Positions 7,975 to 16,770 of a stretch of DNA of 64,000 nt are shown one piece after another. How positions within the stretch are numbered: position 1 is the first letter of the stretch; every line of letters starts with the position of its first letter. The notes beneath the pieces were generated by a model. That model was not told the DNA's origin. It made no database searches and saw nothing but the letters and a program-made list of their open reading frames with translations. A program made the position numbers and the translations under genes. Source of the DNA: Hyphomonas sp. CY54-11-8 (GTDB taxonomy: Bacteria > Pseudomonadota > Alphaproteobacteria > Caulobacterales > Hyphomonadaceae); the NCBI RefSeq assembly GCF_000682735.1, contig NZ_AWFD01000003.1, forward strand, positions 62,001 through 126,000. Reading direction: 5' to 3'.

Positions 7975-9951
7975 ATGAGATATGCCGCCGTCGCGCTCGC
8001 CGCGTTGATCAGTCTTGCTGCCTGCTCCGAACAGGCTGCCACCGCGCCGAAGGCCGACGTTGCGCCGCCTGCAGGTGTCGCCACCGAAGCCACCAAAGCG
8101 GCCAATGCCGCGCTGGCCGAACGCCTGCCGCTGGACCAGCCGGGCGACTTCGAAGATACCGGCCACGGCCTGCTCGCCCAGATCCAGAAAGATATCGTCG
8201 ACGAGACCGGCAAGGTCGTCTGGGCCGTCCATGCGCAGGATTTCATCAATGGCGCAGCGCCCGACACGGTGAACCCCTCTCTCTGGCGTCAGCAGCAATT
8301 GCTGGCCAAGCATGGCCTGTTCGAAGTCAAGGATGGCCTCTACCAGGTGCGTGGTTATGACTTGGCAGTTATGTCTATCATCCGCGGCGACACCGGCTGG
8401 ATCATCGTCGATCCGCTGACGAGCAAGGAGACAGCCGCAGCGGCCCTCAAACTGGTCAACGACACGCTGGGGGAGCGCCCGGTCAGTGGCGTTATCTACA
8501 CCCATTCGCATGCAGACCATTTTGCGGGCGCCCGGGGTGTGATCACGGAATCCGATATCGCCAACGGCGTTCCGGTGCTCGCCCCCGTCGGGTTCACCGA
8601 AAATGCGATCGCGGAAAACCTGCTGGCTGGCAACTACATGTCGCGCCGGGCGATCCTGATGTTTGGCGGTACGCTCCCGAACGACGCGACCGGACAGGTC
8701 GGCACCGGTCTCGGTCCGGCCTTGTCGACGGGCACGGCAGGCTTCATTCCCCCGACGGAAGAAATCTCGGGCCGGGGTACGCAGCGTGTGATCGATGGCG
8801 TGAAATTCGAGTTCATCGACGCAGCCGGCACAGAAGCCCCCGCCGAATTCATGTTCTATCTGCCAGACTTCCGCGCCCTCTGTACGGCTGAGGTCGCAAC
8901 GGCAACTTTCCACAACGGGCTGACCCTGCGCGGCGCAAAGGTTCGGGACTTCCTCGAATGGAGCCGCGTGCTGGACTATGCGCTGGTGAACTATGCGGGA
9001 AAATCAGACGTATCTTTTGCATCCCACCACTGGCCGACCTTTGGCACGGAGAACGTGCAGGATTATCTGCGCGGCCAGCGCGATGTGTATCGCTACACGC
9101 ATGACCAGACGGTTCGGCGGGCGAACCAGGGCCAGACCCAGTTCGAAATCGCGGAAGACATTCCGGAGCCGGATGTTCAGGAAACCCATTTCGACACGCG
9201 CGGCTATTACGGCACGCTGAACCACAACGCCAAGGCGGTCTACCAGTATTATTTCGGCTGGTGGGATGGTGTGCCTGCCACATACAATGCCTGGCCGATG
9301 GAAGAACGTTCCAAACGCATGGTCGCACTGGCCGGAGGCGAAGATGCGGCCCTGGTGGCGGGAGAAAAGGCTTTCAAGGAAGGCGACTATCGCTGGGCGG
9401 CTGAAGTGTTCAATGCCGTTGTGTTTTCAAATCCCCAGAATCAGGCGGCTCGTGACTGGCTGGCGTCCAGCTATGAGCAGATGGGCTTCCAGGCAGAGTC
9501 CGGCGCCTGGCGTGACTATTACCTGACCGGCGCGGCCGAGTTGCGCCGCGGTTTGCCAGTGGATCAGGCGATCCGCCTCGGCAATCTCGACTTCCTGAAG
9601 GGCGTGCCGACGGTGGAACTGTTCAACGCGCTGGCCGTGCGTTACGCTCCAGAGAAGCTGACACGGGATCCGTTCACGCTGAACTTCGTCTTCCCGGATA
9701 CCGAAGAGACGTTGATGCTGGACGTGGGCACCCGCACGGCCTTCCCGCGGCCGGGGTCTGCCTCCGGCTCGCCCGCTGCGACGCTCACCATATCCCGCGC
9801 TGCGTTCAATGATCTGATCCTCCAGACACGGAGCTTCCAGGACATTGCGAAGGCCGGGGAGGCGAAAGTGGAGGGCGATCCGTCGGCGCTGCTCGCCTGG
9901 TTCAGCGCATTGGAGACTGCGCCGTTCTGGTTCAACGTTGTCGAACCATAG
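7975..9951 (+). CDS. Lipoprotein type III alkyl sulfatase (SdsA/YjcS-like, metallo-beta-lactamase fold)
   Basis: A 658-residue enzyme of the linear primary-alkylsulfatase family, which hydrolyses alkyl sulfates such as dodecyl sulfate using two zinc ions. The N-terminus is a signal ending in the lipobox LAAC (Cys17). The zinc motif is His177-x-His179-x-Asp181-His182 in THSHADH. Further family blocks follow: GNYMSRRA, AEVATATFHN, LRGAKVRD and the late His in SHHWPTFG. The remainder matches the family's helical dimerisation and SCP2-like C-terminal domains. GGGAGGA 5 bases before the ATG sets the start. A TetR-like palindrome upstream suggests substrate-induced expression. Confidence 0.92.
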   Translation: MRYAAVALAALISLAACSEQAATAPKADVAPPAGVATEATKAANAALAERLPLDQPGDFEDTGHGLLAQIQKDIVDETGKVVWAVHAQDFINGAAPDTVNPSLWRQQQLLAKHGLFEVKDGLYQVRGYDLAVMSIIRGDTGWIIVDPLTSKETAAAALKLVNDTLGERPVSGVIYTHSHADHFAGARGVITESDIANGVPVLAPVGFTENAIAENLLAGNYMSRRAILMFGGTLPNDATGQVGTGLGPALSTGTAGFIPPTEEISGRGTQRVIDGVKFEFIDAAGTEAPAEFMFYLPDFRALCTAEVATATFHNGLTLRGAKVRDFLEWSRVLDYALVNYAGKSDVSFASHHWPTFGTENVQDYLRGQRDVYRYTHDQTVRRANQGQTQFEIAEDIPEPDVQETHFDTRGYYGTLNHNAKAVYQYYFGWWDGVPATYNAWPMEERSKRMVALAGGEDAALVAGEKAFKEGDYRWAAEVFNAVVFSNPQNQAARDWLASSYEQMGFQAESGAWRDYYLTGAAELRRGLPVDQAIRLGNLDFLKGVPTVELFNALAVRYAPEKLTRDPFTLNFVFPDTEETLMLDVGTRTAFPRPGSASGSPAATLTISRAAFNDLILQTRSFQDIAKAGEAKVEGDPSALLAWFSALETAPFWFNVVEP

Positions 9952-9962
9952 GGCATACCGAT

Positions 9963-9999
9963 GGCCTGCAATGGGACTGAGACCGTCTGATTGCAGGCC
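9963..9999. repeat. Perfect 10-base inverted repeat after the alkylsulfatase gene
   Basis: GGCCTGCAAT (9963-9972) pairs perfectly with ATTGCAGGCC (9990-9999) around a 17-base loop, starting 12 bases after the stop. There is no U-tract, so it is either a Rho-type or mRNA-stabilising hairpin, or leader structure for the TerC gene. Confidence 0.5.
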
Positions 10000-10073
10000 G
10001 CTGCGGCTTCCCCCATATTGAGAGGGCTGAGCCCCGCCATACTGGCCGGGCTTCTGAAAGGCGCCTCTGGCCG

Positions 10074-10769
10074 ATGGTCCCCGACCTGACTTTCCTGACC
10101 CCCGAACTTCTGCAGGCTTTCTTCGCTGTCGTGGCGATCGACCTTGTGCTTGCTGGCGACAATGCCGTGGTGATCGGGCTTGCGGCGGCGGGCCTTGAAA
10201 AGCAGCAGCGCGGCAAGGCGATCCTGATCGGGATCATTTTCGCTACGGTCCTGCGCATCGCCTTCGCCCTGGTCGCGGCAGAATTGCTGCTGATCATCGG
10301 CCTTCTCTTCGCCGGCGGGGTATTGCTGCTCTGGGTGGCCTGGAAGATGTGGCGGGAGCTGAGGGAAGAGGCCCAACACAATGCCGAAGAAGCCTTGTCA
10401 GGCGTTGACCTCAATGCCGACGGCACCGTGGCCTGCCAGCGGCCCGGCAAGACCCTTCGGCAGGCTGTGACGCAGATCATCATCGCCGATGTTTCCATGT
10501 CGATCGACAACGTGCTGGGCGTCGCCGGCGCGGCGCGGGAGCATCCGGTCGTGCTGGTCTTCGGCCTCGCATTGTCGATCCTGCTGATGGGGGTTGCGTC
10601 CACCTTCATCGCCAAAGTGCTGACCCGCCACCGTTGGATTGCTTTCGCGGGCCTCGCCATCATCCTCTATGTGGCGCTGCACATGATCTGGGAAGGCGGT
10701 CACGAACTCTGCGCCGAAGGCCTGCCCATGCTCGGCCTCGATACCCCCGCTGCCTGCCGCGTGCACTAG
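10074..10769 (+). CDS. TerC-family integral membrane protein
   Basis: A 231-residue polytopic membrane protein of the TerC/YjbE family, associated with metal (often Mn) export or with metallation of exported proteins. The first helix carries the family's acidic motif (IDLVLAGDNAVVIG) and the second half repeats it (ISIDN-like DVSMSIDNVLGVAG), consistent with the internal duplication and paired Asp residues of the family. About seven hydrophobic segments flank a charged loop at residues 85-135. The leader (9952-10073) has a strong hairpin, but I could not fit the yybP-ykoY manganese riboswitch. Confidence 0.88.
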   Translation: MVPDLTFLTPELLQAFFAVVAIDLVLAGDNAVVIGLAAAGLEKQQRGKAILIGIIFATVLRIAFALVAAELLLIIGLLFAGGVLLLWVAWKMWRELREEAQHNAEEALSGVDLNADGTVACQRPGKTLRQAVTQIIIADVSMSIDNVLGVAGAAREHPVVLVFGLALSILLMGVASTFIAKVLTRHRWIAFAGLAIILYVALHMIWEGGHELCAEGLPMLGLDTPAACRVH

Positions 10770-10786
10770 CGCGGCGCGCTGCGCCT

Positions 10787-11644
10787 CTAGTTCATTTGGC
10801 TGCGGAAGAAGTCCGCGATCATCGGGCCGAACTTGTCGCCGTCCGCGCCAAGCCGTTTGTTGAGACTCTTGTGCGAGCGTTTCTTCGCCAGAACGGCTTC
10901 GGCGTCATAGCCATGGTCGCGCAACGTTTCGGCCAGCTCCTTGGCGCGGTCAGGTGAGACCGGGCGGTCGACATAGAAAATCCGGAATGGCGGAATGCGG
11001 CGGCCGTCCATCACCTGAAGTGTCGGGGAGGCCTCGCGCCAGACGGTCTCTTTGCCGCCGAAGGCTGGCCGGTAGAATCGCGGCAGCTCGCCATTCTTCT
11101 CGCCGGTTTTTACCAGATTGTAGGATGCGCCATCCAGCGGCACCGTACCCTTGATCACGCCGAGGCCCAGACCTTCGGCCCGCAAATATTGCGGATCGAT
11201 CGAGACCAGCGCCACGGAGTGCGCGCCGGAGGAATGTCCCATCAGGAAGATGGAATCCGGATCGCCGCCATAAGTGTCGGCATTCCTGTAGAGGAAGGCG
11301 ATGGCGGAGGCGAGGTCTTCCACCGGGGCCGGGAAGGGGTGGTCCGGTGCAAGGCGGTAATTGATCGAAACGTAGATGAACCCTTCGTCGGTGAAGAAAT
11401 CCGACTGTTTCGGGCCTATGGCGTTCTGCTTGTTGCCATAGGTCCATGCGCCGCCATGCACCATGATGATGATGGGCAGGTCTTCCGCCTCATCCGGGGC
11501 ATAGATGTCCATGGTGAAATTGCCATCACTGACCGCGGGCATGTGATTGTACACCACATCGCGATATACTTCGGCCGCCGAAGCGAGCCCCGGCGCAGCC
11601 ATCCAGGCAAAAAGACACAAGAACGCGGCAGATAAGAAACGCAT
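10787..11644 (-). CDS. Secreted alpha/beta hydrolase (esterase)
   Basis: A 285-residue exported hydrolase of the BD-FAE/carboxylesterase type. The signal peptide (MRFLSAAFLCLFAWMAAPGLASA) begins at 11644, where GGAAGG lies about 8 bases upstream; the much longer open frame to 12271 is not supported. The oxyanion motif is HGGAW, the nucleophile Ser is in GHSSGAH, and the C-terminal His is in KRSHKSLNK. The region after the nucleophile carries a Lys-rich tail. Its substrate is unknown. It converges on the TerC gene with a 17-base gap. Confidence 0.85.
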   Translation of the reverse strand: MRFLSAAFLCLFAWMAAPGLASAAEVYRDVVYNHMPAVSDGNFTMDIYAPDEAEDLPIIIMVHGGAWTYGNKQNAIGPKQSDFFTDEGFIYVSINYRLAPDHPFPAPVEDLASAIAFLYRNADTYGGDPDSIFLMGHSSGAHSVALVSIDPQYLRAEGLGLGVIKGTVPLDGASYNLVKTGEKNGELPRFYRPAFGGKETVWREASPTLQVMDGRRIPPFRIFYVDRPVSPDRAKELAETLRDHGYDAEAVLAKKRSHKSLNKRLGADGDKFGPMIADFFRSQMN

Positions 11645-11809
11645 AGCGGATACCTTCCATACAGGAAGCCAGTTTGGAACGCCATCTGTCAGCAATTTCG
11701 ATGAATCTTGATGCAACGTAATGTCTTCCCTTGGAGAGTCGGGCTGGTCCGATAGAATGAAATTGTGACGGCAGCGGGGCCGCCGACTCGCAATGAAAGG
11801 GGATTTTGC

Positions 11810-13555
11810 ATGCACGAAGGAAGCCACGAGATCCTCATCAAGGACGCGCTGGTCTTCCTGATCGCTGCCGGGCTCGTCGTGCCGGCGCTGCGCATGCTGA
11901 AACTGCCCGCTGTTGTGGGCTTCATCCTCGCTGGCGTGGCGCTGGGCCCATGGGGCCTCGGTTCGTTTTCGGATACCTGGGCGCCGCTCGGCATGTTTAC
12001 CATCGCCGAGCCCGAAGCGGCGGCGCCTTTCGCGGAACTGGGCGTGCTGTTTCTCTTGTTCCTGCTGGGGCTGGAGCTGTCGGTGGAGCAGCTCTGGTCG
12101 CTGCGGCGCATCGTGTTCGGCGCAGGAATCGTGCAGGCCGCCGCCAGCGCGATCCTGCTGGCCCTGCTGGCGACCGTGTTCGATTTCGACCTGACGGCGG
12201 CCATTGTCGTGGGGCTCGCCCTGGCATTGTCGTCCACGGCCGTCGTGATGCAGCTGATGACAGCGAACCATCAGGCCTCGGCGCCGGTCGGGCGCACGGC
12301 GCTCGGCGTCCTGTTGTTTCAGGACATTCTGGTCGCGCCGATCCTGATCTTTGTGGGGTTTGCCTCATCCGAAGCCGGCGCAAACCTCGGCACCGTACTG
12401 CTGGAGGCAGCGGTGCAGGGCGTGCTCGCCGTCGGCATCCTGCTTGTGATCGGCCGCTTCCTGTTGCGTCGCCTGTTCCAGATGGCGGCCGATGCAGGCG
12501 GGCGAGACTTCCTGATGGCAATCACACTGCTGACCGTCGTGGGCGCCGCCGTTCTGACGGCCAGCGCAGGCCTCTCCATCGCGCTCGGCGCCTTCCTCGC
12601 CGGCCTGATGCTGGGCGAGACGGAATTCAAGCACCAGACCGAAGTCGACCTCGACCCGTTCAAGGGTCTGTTGCTCGGCCTGTTCTTCATGACCGTCGGA
12701 CTCGGCCTGGACCTTGGCGTGATCGCGCGGGAGTGGCCGCTCGTCCTGATGGGGCTGATCGCGCTGCTGGTGGTGAAGTACGTCATTGCCTGGGCAGCCG
12801 TCCGGATCTTCGGGCGCAGCCCGGAACTGGCAACCGAAACAGCTGGCCTGCTCGCCCCGGCGGGAGAGTTTGCTTTCGTCGTGCTGGCGGCGGGGGCGGC
12901 CGGCGGGGTCATCACTGGCGATCAGGCAACGCTCGTCTCGGCCGTGGCGGGCCTATCCATGTTGCTGATCCCGGTCACCTGGCGCGGATCCCAATCCGTT
13001 GTCCGGCGCATGCAGCGAAAGGGACACGGCCATGCCACGACGCTTCCAGCCGAAAAGGCAGAGCTGGAAAACCATGTGATCATCGCCGGGTTCGGCCGGG
13101 TGGGGCAGGCAGTGGCCCGCATCCTGGATGAAGAGAACACGCGCGTGGTGGCGCTGGACAGCCGGCCCGACACGGTGGCGCGCCTGCGCAAGCAGGGCTG
13201 GAGCGTCTATTTCGGGGACGGCGCCCGTAAGGAGATTCTCGACAAGGCAGGCCTTTCCGGCGCGGCCATGGTCGTGGTTACCATCGATGACCCGCAGGCG
13301 GCCGAACATATCGTCCGGGCTGTGCGCCGCGGCCGTCCGGAAATCCCGATCCTTGCCCGTGCGCAGGACGCCGACCATTCGCGCAGCCTGTTCCAGGCCG
13401 GGGCGACCCACGTCGTACCTGACGCCATCGAGGCCGGCTTGCAGATGTCTGCGCGCGCCCTCGAACAGTTCGGCTATACACCTGAAACCGTCCGCTCCCT
13501 CATCGGCGCCGAGCGCGACGCGGAATACCGCAAGGCAACGCTGGAGAAAGCCTAG
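11810..13555 (+). CDS. CPA2-family monovalent cation:proton antiporter with RCK domain (KefB/KefC-like)
   Basis: A 581-residue transporter. Residues up to about 400 form 12-13 membrane helices of the Na+/H+ exchanger fold, with the typical ALSSTA segment and an LLFQD block. This is followed by a cytoplasmic TrkA-N/RCK domain opening with the Rossmann motif GFGRVG. Kef proteins release K+ in exchange for H+ and are gated by ligands bound to the RCK domain. AAAGGGGA lies about 7 bases before the ATG. It overlaps the convergent CMD-family gene by 4 bases at their stop codons (CTAG). Confidence 0.9.
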   Translation: MHEGSHEILIKDALVFLIAAGLVVPALRMLKLPAVVGFILAGVALGPWGLGSFSDTWAPLGMFTIAEPEAAAPFAELGVLFLLFLLGLELSVEQLWSLRRIVFGAGIVQAAASAILLALLATVFDFDLTAAIVVGLALALSSTAVVMQLMTANHQASAPVGRTALGVLLFQDILVAPILIFVGFASSEAGANLGTVLLEAAVQGVLAVGILLVIGRFLLRRLFQMAADAGGRDFLMAITLLTVVGAAVLTASAGLSIALGAFLAGLMLGETEFKHQTEVDLDPFKGLLLGLFFMTVGLGLDLGVIAREWPLVLMGLIALLVVKYVIAWAAVRIFGRSPELATETAGLLAPAGEFAFVVLAAGAAGGVITGDQATLVSAVAGLSMLLIPVTWRGSQSVVRRMQRKGHGHATTLPAEKAELENHVIIAGFGRVGQAVARILDEENTRVVALDSRPDTVARLRKQGWSVYFGDGARKEILDKAGLSGAAMVVVTIDDPQAAEHIVRAVRRGRPEIPILARAQDADHSRSLFQAGATHVVPDAIEAGLQMSARALEQFGYTPETVRSLIGAERDAEYRKATLEKA

Positions 13556-14118
13556 GTTCGCACGGGTGCCAAGGCTCGGATGTCCGGGGCGACGAAGTCT
13601 TCCGGCGGTAGACCGGCCATGTTCGCGACGAAGCTGACCGTATGATACGCCCCGCACAGGGCGAGGATTTCCAGCTGCTGGTCGACACGCCAATCTGCCT
13701 CGAATGCCGCGCGCGCGGACGGGGACAGCGCCGCGCTCTGGCAGATTTCGTCGATGGACCGGATGAGGCGGGCTTCTACCGGAGCCCACAAGGTTTCGTC
13801 GATGGCGGGCCGAGTGGTGGCGGCAATCTGTTCCGGCGTGAACTTTGCTGCGTTCGCAAAGATCGCCACATGGACACCCCACTCATAGGCGCAGCGCAGA
13901 TTGGCCGTTACGCGCAGGATCACGATTTCACGCATGCGCAACGGCAGCGGGCTGTCCCGGTCGAGCAGGTTCGGCACGGCCTTCTGCAGGAACCGTTTCG
14001 AGTTCGCGAAGGTCCGGAACAGCGACAGGATATACCCGTCTGAACTTGGATAATTTGCCAGAAGGCGGGCGATGTCCTTCGGCCAGGGCTCCGGCAGCGG
14101 GGTAAGCTGATTCGTCAT
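13552..14118 (-). CDS. Carboxymuconolactone decarboxylase-family protein
   Basis: A 188-residue all-alpha protein of the CMD/AhpD-like superfamily. The core segment around residues 60-85 (PLRMREIVILRV...CAYEWGVHV) matches the family's conserved helix pair with the E..x(n)H.. residues; only one Cys is present there, so the AhpD-type CxxC redox pair is missing. The second conserved stretch is LCGAYHTVSFVANM. AGGGAGGACC precedes the ATG. Two almost identical inverted operator sites lie within 60 bases upstream, so it is very likely controlled by a TetR-like repressor. Substrate unknown. Confidence 0.82.
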   Translation of the reverse strand: MTNQLTPLPEPWPKDIARLLANYPSSDGYILSLFRTFANSKRFLQKAVPNLLDRDSPLPLRMREIVILRVTANLRCAYEWGVHVAIFANAAKFTPEQIAATTRPAIDETLWAPVEARLIRSIDEICQSAALSPSARAAFEADWRVDQQLEILALCGAYHTVSFVANMAGLPPEDFVAPDIRALAPVRT

Positions 14119-14133
14119 GAGGTCCTCCCTTTT

Positions 14134-14150
14134 GCTACGTATTTCGTAGC
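14134..14150. promoter_or_regulatory. Operator site 1 of CMD-family gene
   Basis: GCTACGTATTTCGTAGC has perfect 6-base arms. It is the inverted copy, 16 of 17 bases, of the site at 14162-14178. It lies 16 bases upstream of the CMD-family start. The form suits a TetR-family dimer. Confidence 0.6.
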
Positions 14151-14161
14151 GATCTTCATGT

Positions 14162-14178
14162 GCTACTAAATACGTAGC
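14162..14178. promoter_or_regulatory. Operator site 2 of CMD-family gene
   Basis: GCTACTAAATACGTAGC is the reverse complement of site 1 with one change. Centre-to-centre distance is 28 bases, close to three helical turns less a few bases, which would put two dimers on nearly the same DNA face. It could also affect the divergent SulP gene. Confidence 0.6.
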
Positions 14179-14271
14179 GTCAAGACATGTGCGATGTCAG
14201 AGGACCTCTTTCGTCCACACCTTCTGGTGGTGTAATAGGCATGCATTCGCGGATAGCGGGGTAGGCCAGCC

Positions 14272-15987
14272 ATGACATCATTCACGCACAAGGTGGCGGC
14301 GCCCACGCCGGGCTTTGCTGATCTCTACACGCCGAAACTCGTGACGGTGCTGCGCGAGGGATACGGTCTCGACAAGCTTCGGGCCGATGCCATTGCCGGC
14401 CTGACCGTCGCTATCGTTGCCTTGCCATTATCCATCGCCATAGCCGTCGCATCAGGAGCAAGCCCGGCACAGGGCCTGATCACGGCGATCGTTGGCGGCT
14501 TCCTCGTCTCGCTGCTGGGCGGCAGCCGGTTCCAGATTGGCGGTCCGGCCGGGGCATTTATCGTGCTGGTCAACACGACCGCCGCGACCCACGGCATGGA
14601 CGGCTTGATCCTGGCGGTGCTTATGTCCGGCATCCTGCTGGCACTCGCGGGCTGGTTGCGTCTTGGCACTTTCGTGAAGTTCGTGCCGTACCCTGTGACG
14701 GTGGGCTTCACCGCCGGCATTGCCATCATCATTGGGTCCAGCCAGCTGAAAGACCTGTTCGGCCTCACCCTCGCCGGAGCAGAGCCGGGGCCATTCCTTG
14801 AGAAGCTGCCCGTGCTCGCCGCAGCCGCGCCGACCGCGGACTGGCATGCCTTCGCCATTGCGGCAGGGACGATGGCGGTGATCTTCACGCTGAAGCGCTA
14901 CCGCCCCGGCTGGCCGGGCATCCTGTTGGCGGTCGTGCTGGCGGCGCTGGTGACAGCATTGGCAAAGCTCGACATCGCGACAATCGGCACCCGTTTCGGG
15001 GCGATGCCGGCGGGCCTGCCCATGCCGCATGTTCCAGCTCTCTCCATGGCCAAGGTCATGGACGTGTTGCCCGCCGCGATTTCCTTCACGCTGCTCGGCG
15101 CCATCGAATCGCTGCTCTCCGCCGTTGTGGCTGACGGGATGACCGGGCGGCGGCACCGCTCCAATTGCGAGCTGGTGGCGCAGGGCGCGGCCAATATCGG
15201 CTCGGCTCTGTTCGGCGGCATCTGTGTCACCGGCACGATTGCCCGAACGGCCACGAATGTCAGGGCAGGGGCGCACGGTCCGGTGTCCGGCATGCTGCAC
15301 TCGGTCTTCCTGCTGGGCATGATGATCCTTGCCGCACCGCTGATCGCCTTCATCCCGATGGCGGCGCTGGCAGGCGTGCTGGCGGTCGTCGCCTGGAACA
15401 TGTTCGAGAAACATGCCTTCTGGCGCCTGCTGAATGCCTCGAAGGGGGACGCGGCGGTGCTGCTCGCGACTTTCGGGTTGACCGTGTTCCGCGACCTCAC
15501 CGAAGCGATCATCGTTGGGTTCGCGCTCGGCGCCGCCCTGTTCATCCAGCGCATGTCGCAGGCCGCGACGGTGGAACTCGGCGCGCCGCTGGTCCAGCCG
15601 GATGAGGCGGATGACCTTCGCCACCGTGTGCCGTATGACGAGGCGACCAGCACCCGCCGCGATGTCATCGTCTATCGCATTTCGGGCGCGTTCTTCTTCG
15701 GTGCGGCAGCCACCATCGGCTCGGTGCTCGACCGGATCGGCGACCAGCACCGCGCCCTGATCGTGGACTTTTCAGCCGTGCCCTTCATCGATTCGACGGC
15801 CGCCCACACGATCGAGGGGCTGGTCGAGGCCGCCCATCGCCGCAAGATTGCGGTCTGGCTCACCGGCCTCAGCCCCGCCAACGAAGCCGCTCTCGCAGCC
15901 CATGATGTCGCCCCGCCGCATGTGGAAGTGGCGCCGGACATCAAGACCGCGCAGGCCAAGGTGCTCGCGATGCTGGATGGGATATGA
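14272..15987 (+). CDS. SulP-family anion transporter with STAS domain
   Basis: A 571-residue permease of the SulP family (sulfate, bicarbonate or dicarboxylate uptake). The N-terminal 400 residues contain the multi-helix core with an early ALPLSIAIAVASGASPAQGL-like segment typical of the first helices, and FGGICVTGTIARTATN later in the core. The last 110 residues are a cytoplasmic STAS domain with the phosphorylation-site-like FSAVPFIDSTAAH. The substrate cannot be read from sequence; no sulfate-assimilation genes adjoin. It is divergent from the CMD-family gene. Confidence 0.9.
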   Translation: MTSFTHKVAAPTPGFADLYTPKLVTVLREGYGLDKLRADAIAGLTVAIVALPLSIAIAVASGASPAQGLITAIVGGFLVSLLGGSRFQIGGPAGAFIVLVNTTAATHGMDGLILAVLMSGILLALAGWLRLGTFVKFVPYPVTVGFTAGIAIIIGSSQLKDLFGLTLAGAEPGPFLEKLPVLAAAAPTADWHAFAIAAGTMAVIFTLKRYRPGWPGILLAVVLAALVTALAKLDIATIGTRFGAMPAGLPMPHVPALSMAKVMDVLPAAISFTLLGAIESLLSAVVADGMTGRRHRSNCELVAQGAANIGSALFGGICVTGTIARTATNVRAGAHGPVSGMLHSVFLLGMMILAAPLIAFIPMAALAGVLAVVAWNMFEKHAFWRLLNASKGDAAVLLATFGLTVFRDLTEAIIVGFALGAALFIQRMSQAATVELGAPLVQPDEADDLRHRVPYDEATSTRRDVIVYRISGAFFFGAAATIGSVLDRIGDQHRALIVDFSAVPFIDSTAAHTIEGLVEAAHRRKIAVWLTGLSPANEAALAAHDVAPPHVEVAPDIKTAQAKVLAMLDGI

Positions 15988-15995
15988 GCCCCACG

Positions 15996-16541
15996 CTATG
16001 TCCTGCCGCCAGACAGAGGGATGAGCTGAATCTCCTGAATCGAGCCATGCGTATCCATGGCGACAATCGTGAGGGAGGTGATCCTGCCTGACACGTCGAT
16101 GCTGGATGCATTCAGTGAATCGCAGATCTGCCTGGCGGTTTCAACGCGGGCAAACCGGCCGACCGTGATGTGTGGGACATAAGGAATGTCGGGGCGCAGC
16201 AGGCCCGAAAAGGGGCCGGTGTGCAGATCGCGCCGCAGTTTCAGAATCTCGCTGTTGCCTGTGTCGGGAGCCAGAAAAGCGTAGCCGGTATCATCCTGAT
16301 GGTCCGTGCCGATGACAGCGCGCCTGCAGGCGAACGGGAAGGGGGCAGTCGCCCGGGCGACCGTCTGGACCTGCTGCAGATAGTCTGCTTCCGGAACAGA
16401 ATCGTCGCCGAAGACAAGTGTGAAGTGGGGCGCGACCCGGTTCGCGAAATCCCGGTCGTATTCAGCGCGCACCCGGTCCATCCAGGCCCGTGCGCCGGAG
16501 CTGGTTTCGGGGATTGCGAGCGTGAAAAGTTGCCGATTCAT
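15996..16541 (-). CDS. 2H phosphoesterase (2'-5' RNA ligase-like)
   Basis: A 181-residue protein of the 2H phosphoesterase superfamily. It has the two diagnostic motifs HFTLVF (about residue 38) and HITVG (about residue 121), whose His residues perform catalysis on cyclic phosphate or 2'-5' linked nucleotides. The start at MNRQLFTLAIP is chosen because it begins the first strand; a longer frame runs to 16682 but would cross into the nrdB promoter. The Shine-Dalgarno is weak. It converges with SulP and is divergent from nrdB. Confidence 0.75.
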   Translation of the reverse strand: MNRQLFTLAIPETSSGARAWMDRVRAEYDRDFANRVAPHFTLVFGDDSVPEADYLQQVQTVARATAPFPFACRRAVIGTDHQDDTGYAFLAPDTGNSEILKLRRDLHTGPFSGLLRPDIPYVPHITVGRFARVETARQICDSLNASSIDVSGRITSLTIVAMDTHGSIQEIQLIPLSGGRT

Positions 16542-16712
16542 CTCAACTGCCTGTGTTGAACTTGTTCCTGATACCGCCGCCCAGTCTCTTTCCGCAAAAT
16601 TTTCCCTGTTCGGCATGCGGGATATCGTGCCATTCTTGCCTTTCCTGTGCGCAAGCCTGTGGACTAATGTCGCGTGCGGCACGCTGCATCTTGCGCCATT
16701 AACGCTTCTTAA

Positions 16713-16728
16713 GCACTATATGTGGTGT
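16713..16728. promoter_or_regulatory. NrdR box of nrdB
   Basis: GCACTATATGTGGTGT differs from the nrdA box at 3424 in only two positions (14 of 16 identical). It lies 42 bases before the nrdB start. It implies joint repression of nrdA and nrdB by NrdR. Confidence 0.85.
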
Positions 16729-16770
16729 TGATTACCCTTATAACCGACTCGCTTGCCAAGGAGGCCCGTC

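Noticed and set aside
9952-10073. Manganese (yybP-ykoY) riboswitch before the TerC gene
   Set aside because: TerC genes often have one, but I could not match the conserved core; only a simple hairpin is visible.
11645-12271. N-terminal extension of the esterase frame
   Set aside because: The signal peptide and a good Shine-Dalgarno mark the start at 11644; the extension is antisense to the antiporter gene.
16699-16712. TTAA-N6-TTAA next to the nrdB NrdR box as a CtrA site
   Set aside because: The spacing is 6, not 7, so it does not fit the CtrA consensus.
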